NCBI GenBank assembly: GCA_026874595.1
Contig: CM049311.1
Span: 39,490,676 to 39,554,675, forward strand
Length of the DNA: 64,000 nucleotides
DNA from: Sipunculus nudus
Taxonomy: Eukaryota > Annelida > Sipuncula > Golfingiida > Sipunculidae
Direction of reading: 5' to 3'
Shown here: piece after piece, positions 1-11,005 of the stretch
Layout: every line of letters begins with the position of its first letter
Numbering within the stretch: the first letter of the stretch is position 1
The notes under the pieces: generated by a model
Told to the model about the DNA's origin: nothing
What the model saw: the letters and a program-made list of their open reading frames with translations, nothing else
Databases searched by the model: none
Position numbers and translations under genes: made by a program

Positions 1-1972
1 TAAATGCAATGTTGATCAAAGACAGGGAAAACAACGATAGTATTGCCAATGGTGAAGAATTGGAAAGAAAAATGTTTTTACAAAATGTTTTAAGAAATCT
101 CTTATATAGAACTAGGATTAGTAAAAGTTGATTCTAGTGTGTTAAGTATTTTTTAATATTGAAATGGCTAAATGGCATACTTAACTGCATTTTTTTTTTA
201 TTCAAGACTTGCAATGCAAAGCAGTGTATTATTTTGTGGTCTCATAACTTTCCTTCACTTTAGTAGGGGAAATGTTGCATTTAGCTAGTTATATGCAAAT
301 GCCGTTTATTGAAAAAGATAGAAACCAATATTGGGATATTGTGATAACTTGAAGGGAAATGACCGTATTATTTGAGTGAAATTCCATTGGGGCGCCTGCT
401 TGTGTTGGAAAATTGCTGTGCTGACACGGAGGTGCCTAGTGCCAAACCTGATGAACGAGCGAAGCGCCACCTGGTGCCGAATCGTGAACCCCGAATCTTG
501 AAAAAAGCGTCAACACATTAACTTTCAGCTGCCATTAGCAGAGAAACACGGAAATTCTTTCTGTGAAAATGTATATAGAAATAATTAGTAGATGACGAAC
601 TTGAGATGAGGCTGTGAGCTGTGTACATTATTTCTATGGGGGCCAACTAGTGCAATGATATATGTGATGGGATTAACATTAGCTGGGCATGAGGGCCAAT
701 ATTTTGTAGATAAATATCTCCAATTCTAGCTGTTTTGGTGCAACCAACTACAGCAAACTTTTCATTTTTATTGTACATATGTACAGGCCTTCGTTTATGT
801 AGCTAGATGTTTCTTGTTGATTTGTTGTCTCAAAACTGCATGTCTTGATTTTTCCAACATGGACGGGTTTTTATCTTATTTTTCAATCTGAATTCCTTCA
901 GTTCAAATGTCGTTTTACTAAGAACCATGAAATTTCATATCTTTTTTTACTATTTTCCAGCGTTTTTAATTTGACCGTTGATTTGTTATTGATTGAAGTT
1001 ATTTTTTTCACAAAAGTTTTTTTTAGGCCAACGATGCAGGCATGTTATACTTTAAAATGAAAATATTAAAATGGCTATATTTAAACAGCAGAACTAGTCA
1101 GTCGGGGGAACTGTAGTGCATGTGATGCTCGCTAGGTGGCAGCAACACACCGGTATTGGGAATTTGTTACATACGATGTTCATGTAAACGTTTACACTGT
1201 GTCAAAGTCATGATACACAAAATGTTATTTGTTTATCACCGTGTACATACTTTGAATATACATCAAGAAAATAAAAAAATATAAATATGTATATAGACGG
1301 AATTATTGCTTTCTTTACAAAAGTGTAGCCATGTCTAGTCTGAATGCGACAGTATGTAAGACGTAGTTTTTACATGTTTATTGACTTGTATGCGATTATC
1401 CAGTTAACCTCTGATATCCTTTCCTTTACTAATACGGATGGGCCCAGAAGCTGAAAATGTGTTTTCTTAAAGTATCAGTTGAGTCAGATTGCTTCAACTT
1501 TGTCTGCAAAAGGATTGCTAAGCATTTGTGGTCTGCGTGTGAATGCTATTAACATTTTGTTAACACGTTTAAAACCTCAAAGGGCTTCACCTGGGGAAAG
1601 TAACCGCCATTCCTACTGGCCATTTTTCAACAACAAAAAAGCAGTTGTACTCTGCAATACACACAAAACAACTTATGAACATTTTTTAAAATGTGATGAA
1701 AATCATAAATACTAAGATGACAAATACTTAAAAATGAGAAATATTAGGGAGAAATTAGAGAGATAAAGATCTAAATGGGACAAATTTATTATTGTTGATA
1801 TCTCCTCAAAAGTTTTTGGACGACATACGAGAAAAGGTATGAAAGGCATGAAAGGGGAATATTTAGGTGACCCTTCCACCAGAGGTTCTTTCTACTCAAA
1901 ACAAACCTCTTCCTGTCTGAAACTGTGGGTCGGCCGGGACTACTTGTCTCAACTGTCCAACTTTAAAATCAA
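1..1972. other. Non-coding stretch, no gene recognised
   Basis: No open frame here shows a recognisable family, codon bias or paired splice sites. The DNA is AT-rich with scattered CpG-containing patches around 390-500. The only motif worth noting is a CTCF-like match at 1129-1142. It may be intergenic or a 5' flank of a gene outside the window. Confidence 0.6.
1129..1142 (+). promoter_or_regulatory. CTCF-like motif
   Basis: The sequence TCGCTAGGTGGCAG matches 13 of 14 positions of the animal CTCF core consensus CCRSYAGRKGGCRS, the only mismatch being the first base. This is a single-motif match with no conservation data, so function is not established. Confidence 0.25.
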
Positions 1973-3870
1973 TTTTTAGCTCAGCTGACTATAAGTCATC
2001 TGAGCTATAGTCGTGGTCCTTTGCCCGTCGTCCGTCCGGCCGTTAACAGGGCACGTTTTGAAACCGTTGGACTTGCGAATCCAAACTTTTGTATACTGTT
2101 TGATGTCGCCAAAATCTCCTACAATACCGAAAATTGGGTCACTAGGACTTTGTTCTTTCGAGATATTTAGGAAAAACCTCCGTTTTCCATAAAAAAAGCC
2201 ATTGTTACACTTCAAGGCTGCCTATTTCAAAACACTGATCTGTTATTGATCATATTTAGTATTCCCATTCTTCCATAAATTTTCTATGAACATACCAAAA
2301 ATTAGGCCAGTATTGCGTATTGTTTTGAAGTTATGGGCCCAAATATAATGCAATTAAAAATCGGAAATATATTTACCCATTTAACATGAGAATTGCTGAA
2401 GCTGGAGACCTTTTTTTTCAGGAATATAACTCTATTTAATAAAGATTCAATTGTTTACCCAAAATTTGATCTGAATTTTGCAAATTTTTCAAGTTATTAG
2501 CATAAATAAAAAATCAATCTCTATTTTTTTGTCCAAATTTGGCACAGCACGTTTTTTCCCTGTAAGCACTGTTGATTTAATTTTCACAGCATATATACAT
2601 AAGGATTTAATCTTTCAAAATCTGAAATTTCAAAGGAATTGAATGAAAAGTGTAGCTTTTATTCAAGTTTTCATACACCATATCAAGTGTTGTTTACATC
2701 TAGTCCACCTAGTAGTACAGCCTTCACTTGAATTATGTAACCTACCCCAGGCAGCTTGCCTTGGCTCAGCTTGGCCACTACTCGCAGGCTTCCCCTCTGC
2801 CCTGCACTCCCCCCCCCCCCCTCCCAGATGGTGCATTAACCAGATAAATGTTATAATTTTTTTTTTGTATTTTATTCATTGTTATTATTGGCTATGCTAA
2901 ATTTTAGATTTTGTATTGTACCGTCAGGGTTATAGTGATTAAAGTGCACATTTAATTGTGTCCACAAAGTGGTGTATTGCTATGAACGTGTATATTTTCA
3001 TCAGATAAGTAATTCCTTACTTCAGAAGAGTAAAAACTTCACCAGGTATGAAATTGACTATTTATTCCAGTAATAAATTATAGCTGAAATAGTAATTAGC
3101 ACAATGATATTGTTTGTCCCTCATTCAATCAACAGTGTATATACTTTATTTGAAAAGATGTTTTATTTTATCAAATTTACTGAATCTTTTATTTTATTTC
3201 GGTGAATAAAATTAAGCATGTATTGAAAACTCCAATGTGCAAAACTTTTCAATAGTGTTTCAAGGGATAATCTTGATGATGCCATGTTGTGGCAGTATTT
3301 TCTTTTAAATTCAGTTTAACATTTGTGATTTAAAAATAATAAAATATATGTGTATGCATAATATGACCCAATATGAGCTCACTCTTGATATATAATGATT
3401 GCAACTTAGAATTCTGATATTTTAACTTATATTTTCAATTGTTTTATTACAAATTTATAAAACTTGTAAATAAAAAATAAATCAGATAAAAACTATTAAT
3501 GGAAAAAGTGGATATGCTAAAAAATAGGCTTATATATAAACTTAAATGCATTGTTCTTTGAAAGTGAAATAAAGGTATTAGTCCATTCTGTCCACTTGAC
3601 TGTCCATCTGTAAATTTTTCATATGCATCACCGTATCTCAAAACTTTTACTGTTTTTCTTCATGACAGTCTTGTCAGAGTATACGTTTTGCAATCATATA
3701 TTTAGAACTTTAATATAACCAAGTAGGAGGGCCCCTTTCCTCTTAGCTTCTCATATGCTTATATATATATATGAAAAACATCACAATAGAATATTTTGCA
3801 TATTTTGCATTTGCAAAAATTTCAAACTTCAGCTGAGCGCCGAGACCCATGAGTCCCTTTTTTTTTAATC
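1973..3870 (+). mobile_element. Family A element, subfamily with ~690-bp core
   Basis: The 5' end reads TTTTTAGCTCAGCTGACTAT, followed by a second pairing copy (ATCTGAGCTATAG) and a GTCC-rich zone. One ~690-bp core follows (about 2080-2770), the same core found twice in the copy at 16774. The 3' end at about 3830-3863 carries the inverted GCTCAGCTGA as TCAGCTGAGC, then a GACCCATGAGTC near-palindrome. No protein is encoded. It is interpreted as a non-autonomous element; the middle (2930-3820) is poorly conserved and may include foreign sequence. Confidence 0.6.
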
Positions 3871-4267
3871 TCAAGGAAACAAATGTTTATATTTCACATG
3901 CGCATGCATACAGAATGTTGCTTATTCGGTGAAGTCCTTTCCACAAACACAAATGATCATGTAATCTGCCTTGAAACAATTATTATCCAAGTTCTTGAAC
4001 GGACTACTTAACCCTCTAAAACATTTATATCTACGCTATATGTGGGTATGGAAACCCCGATGCATCGTGGCCACAAACCATAACCAGCAGTCTCATTCTG
4101 CACACTGCGCAGAATCGGACTCACTGGAGTTGGAACGACCTCTAGCGGAAAGGGTGTCGTACTCTGGTGAGTTCGATTCTGCTCATTGTGTCTTTTTGGA
4201 CCGTGGTACATGACGACAGGTATACAAAAAAAAAAAAAAATGCTTTATGTTAAGTGATACCGATACA

Positions 4268-4360
4268 TGTAGGCCATGGGGCGTCAAAAATGACGAATAT
4301 ATTTGCATCCTCATGAAGCGTTACAGTGTGGTTATCGATACAGGATATAAAGACCTATAT
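4268..4360 (+). repeat. Short dispersed repeat, copy 1
   Basis: Shares a run including 'aaaaatgacga', 'atatttgcatcctcatgaag' and 'atgtaaagac'-type sequence with 10124-10212 in the same orientation. Family unknown; both copies are truncated fragments of something larger. Confidence 0.5.
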
Positions 4361-6887
4361 CATGTCTTATATGAAAAAAAAAAAAGATTTAGTCACGTTG
4401 GAATTCAACAGTCACGTTGGTGAAACTTCTAAAAACATCAGCTTTCCCCAGAAGAGACTGGACAGTTTAACCGGGGACAAGGACTAAGCCAGGAATGGAA
4501 TGTCTCGTGACATGAGCGCCTTCGGAATTTCTGGTATCCGAAAAAAACATCCTCAGATTTGGTTATATCACTTTTAAATAGGTCGTGTTTTGCGACCCCT
4601 ATCCAATGACATACTGCACAGGTGGCGTCACAAGTCATGCTTAGTGGATACTGGTAATCAAGATGTACGAGAATAATATACGTGTAATTTTCAATCAAAA
4701 TAGATATGGTCGTCGAACAAAAAAATGCCCCATTCTTGTGACCGACAGATCTATGGGTAGGTAAAATTCAATTCCAATAAACTGAATACATCAAACCACT
4801 CGTGTCCTGAGATGTGTGCATGATTGGTAGATGGCGCATACCATTCTTGTGTTTGAGAAAGCAATCCAGAATTTCAAACCACTTAATCAAACTTCTCCGG
4901 AGATATGTATGTTTTTTTTCCCCAGCCAAATGAGACACAAGGATAGACCACACGGGAAAGAACGATTGTAGCTATAGTCACCAGTCTTGTGTAATGGATA
5001 AAGCGATGCCAGACCTATGGGCATGCAAAATGGCCCGAGATACGTCGCACGTGCATGGCTGTTCACTCTGGAAAAAAACCCACATGCACATGTCATGCTA
5101 ACATTTGGTATTATTTGGCAATGCATCAAACCACTCCTGGTATTTGAGTTATTTCAACCAAAACGGACGCAATGAAAAAAAAAATTTGTGGCGCCATCAC
5201 TCTTGTGTACTAGATAAAGCGATCCACGATATTTCGACATGCACAATTTAAGGCTTGTATGTACGTACTCATTTTAGATATTAGTTCGTATTATGTTTCC
5301 ATTGTGTTCCCACTTCATTTGTTTAAACACTGGCCCGGCACCCAGCAATCATAGGTCCGTATGTCGGGGGGCTGTGAACAAAATATAACAATACTGTCCG
5401 GGATGGGCCTATTGGAACCTGTTACCTGTTTTGCTGTAAACAGATACATGGCTACCATTAAATAGTCTGTGTATAATGCAATGACAGGTCGATGAAGCAG
5501 GAACAAAGTTGAGGCGTAATATGACCTGTTATTTAATAAGAGTAGGATTTCCCCTACGCTAAAACGACTGTCGGCAGCGCCTCCAATCTCTCTAGTCAAA
5601 ACTACTTCAACATTTTGTTCTTAAATTCCAGGTTGGCATGTGATATGAGAAAAACCCAATAAAAGAAATTTGCATTTTAAGGAATGTTAGCCTCCACCAT
5701 GTGTTGGAAGTCCCCCCCCCCCCCCCCCCGAGTGTTTGCATTCATCCTCGATGACATTCCTGTAGCCGGATCATCACTTAAACCTAATTTATTCTTCATT
5801 GGTCCATTAATGGCCATTTCCGAAACATCCCGAAAATTTCATGAGATTCCGTTTATAATTACAAATGTACGTTGATTTTGTAGTGAACAAACACACACAA
5901 CACACATGTGAACGGGGATGAACGCCTGCCCTCCCGGTGGAAACAATTAGGCATACAGACAAAGCATGAACTCGTGATACGTGCCTGATTAACAACAGAT
6001 ACTGTGGAAGGCAACTTCTTAGTAAAAACATAACTAGATGAGAGTTATAACTAATTGTGACTCCCAACATCTTACCTAGAACTGACCTGAAGAACACACT
6101 TCACTTACTTTACTTCACCCCAAAAAGTTTTAAAAAGTCAAATTACAAAACAGCAGGTCAATCAGCACGGATGTATTTAAACAATCAAAATAAACAAGGA
6201 AAAGAAGAACACATATACAATACTCCTCAATATTCTATAAATCCATGTATGCTGGAATTATAAATTGCATGTCATTGACAGCAACAAATTCCTCATGAGG
6301 CAAATAAACTTATAATATATGAACCATGACAATTTATTGATCTACAATATCCAGATTGTGACAAAGAAGTGACCCGCAGCTCATGATTCGTGTTTTAATT
6401 TAAACACATTTCATCCACACATGTCTCAATATTAAGCAACGAGTTGCTGCGACTTAAACATGCAGAATTTGTACCATAAGATAAATACAAAATGTGAAAT
6501 TTCACTACAATCAATCAATTTTGAGTAAGAATTCATTAAAACAGCTTATTTATAATTAAGAAATGCATGGAATGCCTGGACTTTTCTATCCTTATCATCT
6601 TGGATTCAAAGTGTTGCACATGCACCATATTTGAAATTATAATAAAAATAAAAATTTAAATGTATTAACGCAAAAGCGTAGTTTTCTTGTTGACATCTTT
6701 TTTTCATTAATTCTAATACCTGGGTCCTGATTAATATAAAAATACCAAATAGTTGAGTCTTGTGAGGATGCTACTAGTCCCTTCCAGTCGATGTTTAGAG
6801 CTGCAGAAAAGCCGCCTTCTTAAAATTCACACAGAACTGCTCACAATTAACCAGTAAAAGAACATCAACGAGTAAACTCATTAAGGC

Positions 6888-6966
6888 CTGCACAGAGTGA
6901 CAAGCCTAGGGGTGATGGCAGGTAGCTGGTTACTGATACCCCTAATGAGCTCTTCACACTCTGCAG
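6888..6966. repeat. Imperfect hairpin
   Basis: Arms CTGCACAGAGTG...TAGGGGT and ACCCCTA...CACTCTGCAG face each other over about 80 bp. It could be a solo MITE relic or an RNA-forming hairpin; nothing decides between them. Confidence 0.35.
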
Positions 6967-8604
6967 GTGCCCAAAGAGAACAAAAACAGATCAAACAGAG
7001 GTGATCATGGACAAATCAGCACTGCTCCTGTAATTTTAAAATTCTGTCATGCAGTTAAATTTATTTAGGACATTTATTCGATATCATATATAAAAAAGCT
7101 AGTGGCTTGATATCTATATTTGAGTGATTTAAAAACTAACATATTTTTAACTAAATAAAGACAGCTGTAAATCTTTAATAAATGAGTAAAATATTGCATG
7201 CTTCTACCAAATATACTTGTATATTCATTTCATCCATTGAATGTCTGTCATTGAATGTCTGTATATTATTATTCACTTTGTTTACTATTCAAAATTGTGT
7301 TTGAAAAGATGCTGAAAAAATTATTATATTAATGAGGAAATAATACTTAAATAATACGTGTTGTAACTGTACCAGTATTACAATATGTTTAATATTGTCT
7401 GAGAAAATAGAAATATAAAAAATAATGTTGTAATTAAAAAAAAATTAAAGTCAGTTTAGGACAGTTCCGGTAAAAAGTCGAAACGAGTTCTGATTCCTCA
7501 CACAAGTTACATTCATGCAAGAACTCGTCATGGTAACGTTACAGGACAAGGGAGTTCCAAGTGTGTCGGGATGCGCTGCGGTCCGTGTCCACCGAGGAGA
7601 ATGCGCCACCGTGTGTCCAGATAAGACACTAAGATATTCACCCAGTGCAAGTGAATGAATGATATTGAACTCACTTCGCTTTTGTAACGTATTTCCCATT
7701 ACAGCAAAATTTCCTCAGACAATTTTATTGACTTCTTAACATGCTTTTAATGATTTATCATATCTTACGTGGATTTTATACATAGTTATAACAAAATGGT
7801 AAATAATTTACGAGTTGATCCCTGTGTCATAATCCAGCTTCCATGAGTGGCAGACACAGCTAAAACAAAAACAAAAACAGACCATGGACCATGTAAGGCC
7901 TGATCGACGTGTCTGTCACCTGTCATAGATACCACACCAGACGAGATAAACAAAGTGACAACAGCCACCAAGGGTTCCAACGTAACCACCAAATGATCAA
8001 GACACTAGGATCGGCGGTAAACTAATCCTTCTTTCTAACATTATATGTTTCATTCCTCTCGCCAGTCTCGGGGGCCACCAATCCGAGTACACTCCCCCCG
8101 GGGAGACCCAGTTTGGCCTCAGCTGTGCATGTTTGTCAGGAGGGTATACATTTATCCCCGTCCGTGTGTGGGTTTGGGTGTTTGCTTGTCTAGACATAGC
8201 TCAAGCATCAATGGAATCTCACGAGATTTCAAGCATTTTGGGAATAGGACAGTGAAGAATGGCTTTGATTTTACTGTGGATCCAGCACATGAGTGGGATT
8301 CAGGAACATTTTAAAGGAATATTCACAAATCTATGTATTACTTTACTATTGTTAAATAATAAGTCCTGTTTATTATACTTTGTTCCTACTTCATTGACTT
8401 ATTATGACATTAAGACTTATTTTATCCCAGCCATGTATCCGTTGCCAGAAAAAAACATGACCAACCCAGCAAGAAGTGACCAGAGCCAATGTGGTTACAT
8501 TTCATGTTGACTGACAGCACACCAGCTTAGTAATCTGCAGGCATAGGACTCTGTGCTTGCAGGGTGTCAGGTCTCTCTTTCTGAGCCTGTGGCCTATACT
8601 AATT

Positions 8605-9406
8605 AAAGGGGCGTTCACACCTATCCAATTTTTGCTTTACATCCGCTTCCATCATCAGTCAAATTCGAGTAAATTAAAAATACAGAGTTATCTATCTGCT
8701 TCCGCATCAGCACTCACATCACCATCTACACAAATCGGTTTGGGACTGATTCAAGAAGGAAGCAGACGACCAGTGCGGACAGGAATCCCTATCATGACAA
8801 TATATAATCGGGGATATTCTGGAATGTCCTTGTGTCTTCCCCTTGGTAGGAAATGCCAAAATCGGTTGATTTTTCAATATGAAAGGTTAGAACTTGCAGG
8901 TGAACACCTGGCTTAACAAGTCCGCTCATGAAAGCTGTAATTATTAATTAATAAACTGAATATAAACATTGTTAGAAGTAGAATCAAATGAGTCATCACT
9001 TAACTGTCTGCTCAAGGTCAAAGGGATGTGGGGGGGGGGGGTAATTTGGTATAAAAACTAATCAGTCAATGGCTATAAAGTAAATTTGCTAGTAAACCTA
9101 CAAAAAATCATGCATGCATACATGCACACCCATGCATTTAGTGATCATTTTATACATCAATATTTTGTTAAATGTGACTGAAAACGATTTAGTGTCTAAA
9201 GACAGAGATCAGGTCGTTAGGAATGTTGAAGTAGGCTTGATATTTCAAAGTTTTGTTCATATAAATTTGAATGTCTGCTTGATTATTTATATTTATTTCT
9301 TTGAGTATAACTGTTGAATCAGTAATTTTGCAAAATACCCTGTGTGAAATAAGCTGATCTGCATATACTTTTATAGGTTGATTATATTTAACCAGAAGAA
9401 TTAATA

Positions 9407-9472
<66 letters not shown>

Positions 9473-9686
9473 CACTTGGGCCATGCACCTTTGGACAAAC
9501 CCCATTTGTAAAAGTGCCATGTAGAACAAAACCATCATGGAAGATAATAGTATTTAATATGAAACAGTGTGGGTGTGGAAGTAGAGAATGCGGGCAGGTG
9601 TGAACAGAAACGACAGATGTCAGATGCAGGATGATGAAAGGAGTGGGGGTGGAAGGAATTACAAAGATAGGTGTGAACATGGCTTT
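8605..9686. mobile_element. Possible DNA transposon relic with GTTCACACCTATC ends
   Basis: The left end AAAGGGGCGTTCACACCTATC and the right end GATAGGTGTGAACATGGCTTT are inverted matches around a core GTTCACACCTATC. ACTAATTA precedes the left end and GCTAATTA lies just outside the right end, but not directly adjacent to it, so a target-site duplication is doubtful. No transposase frame is recognisable. The interior includes a long AT dinucleotide array at 9412-9471. Confidence 0.4.
9412..9471. repeat. (AT)n microsatellite
   Basis: About 29 AT dinucleotides in a row. It produces a spurious Ile-Tyr repeat in an open frame on the - strand. Confidence 0.95.
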
Positions 9687-10784
9687 AGTCAAGCTAATTA
9701 CCTTTAGCTGTGACAACCCGACTCAGTAGGCAATGACAATTGGGCTGGTAAGCCTACTTGAGTCGTGATACAAGCAATATCGAGGGATGCATCGCTGTGG
9801 TTTCCATCATGTTGCATTCATATTGTGGTAAAAACAACCCATAATCATAACATTATGCTACGGATGATAATTTAACACAAGAGAATACATGTGAACTCAC
9901 AACCTAAACTGAAACACCTGTCTCTATGGTAACGAGTCTTTTCCTGTATTACTTGCAAGTTGCCTGCATCCTGTAACCTGTGTGAGCCAGGATTGTGTTC
10001 ATGGGGTCAAAAATTTACCAATGTGCTTAGTTAAAACAGAAATTTTCTCACTCATGTTTGGTGTTATTAGAAAGTATACTTAAAATTCTTGGTCTGGTTT
10101 ATGTTAATTGACAGTGTACCTGTAGGCCAGTCAGCATTGTAAAAAATGACGAAAATATTTGCATCCTCATGAAGCCTTAAAATGTATTCCCCAGAGCTAG
10201 ATGTAAAGACACTCTGGCAGGCCAGTAGTTGACTTGTATCGTCAGAAGGTAGATATGACAGTAAATTACCTTATGAATGAATTATCTTACCATCAGAGTG
10301 GGGGATACCCAGCTGAATTATTCACACAAATACTAATTAGTCAGATTACCTTATAACTGAACTACCTGACCACCAGCCATTTTGACTAGCATCAAGAACA
10401 ATTAAGACATTGCAAATACCAGCATGCCAACAAATTTTCAGGAAAAAAGATAATAACATCAGTGAAGTAATGTAAATATTGTTATTTGAGTTTAGGAAGT
10501 CCTAGGAACATCTTATTTCCTATAGGTAATAAGATTTTTGTATTGAGCCAGCATGCTTGTCCATGGGTATTAGATTAAAAAGTACATTGGTCAGTTTCCC
10601 ATGTTAGGCCAAAAAGGCAGAGTATTTGTCAATCAGTCTGTGTTTCACAGATTGGCATGATTTGTTTGATGCCATCATGATGATAGATACATACAAATTT
10701 TATAACTATAAACTTAATTGATCTTCTGTTCTGATATCAAGTTATCATCAGATTATTACTTACTCCTAGGCATGAAATGTAACC
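9687..10784. other. 5' flank of the BTBD17-like gene
   Basis: No coding signal. A possible acceptor (TTACTTACTCCTAG ending at 10769) lies just before the start codon, which would fit a non-coding upstream exon. From that site a short upstream frame starts at 10772 (14 codons, ending 10813) and overlaps the main start in another frame. No TATA box or initiator can be argued. Confidence 0.4.
10124..10212 (+). repeat. Short dispersed repeat, copy 2
   Basis: Second copy of the repeat at 4268-4360, same orientation, with substitutions throughout. It lies about 570 bp upstream of the BTBD17-like start codon. Confidence 0.5.
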
Positions 10785-11005
10785 ATGTCAACCAGCAGCT
10801 GGCCAGAGGATGAGTCGCTGCCAGGTGAGAATGGAGAGATGGAACCAGACGAGGCTTTAGAACAGATCGACAATGGTCACAAGTGTACTGGACGTCTGGC
10901 ACAGCTCTTCAACAGCCGCAAGTTCTCAGACGTCCTGTTGGTTGTGGGAAATAGCAGGTTCTATGCCCACAAGCTTCTGCTGGCTACCTCCAGTGATGTG
11001 TTTGA
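10785..11005 (+). CDS. BTBD17: BTBD17-like coding exon 1
   Basis: Residues 1-73 plus two bases of codon 74. It carries an acidic N-terminus (PEDESLPGENGEMEPDEALE) and the first half of the BTB fold. The ATG has A at -3 and an in-frame stop at 10773-10775. The donor GA|GTAAGT matches consensus well; reading on runs into TAA at once. Confidence 0.88.

Larger units (their letters stand above)
3871..8604. other. Non-coding stretch with eroded repeat fragments
   Basis: No gene recognised. 4268-4360 is one copy of a ~90-bp repeat found again at 10124-10212. 4700-5250 holds badly eroded, reversed fragments of the B/C-type cores (phrases such as 'cttgtgt..gataaagcgat' and 'gcgccatcac'). 5711-5730 is a poly-C tract. 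6888-6966 is an imperfect hairpin. The GC-richer part at 7500-8200 has open frames on both strands, but none with a recognisable family or convincing splice context. Confidence 0.5.

Noticed and set aside
7451-8197. Open frames on the - strand starting MGNTLQKRSEF and MVVTLEPLVAVV
   Set aside because: The GC-richer composition explains their length; no family, paired splice site or repeat of codon bias supports them.
8557-8916. 119-codon + strand frame
   Set aside because: It spans the left end of the inverted-repeat-bounded segment, has no recognisable motif and mixed codon use.
9189-9716. 175-codon open frame on the - strand with an Ile-Tyr run
   Set aside because: The run is an (AT)n microsatellite and the rest has no family resemblance; it overlaps a probable transposon relic.
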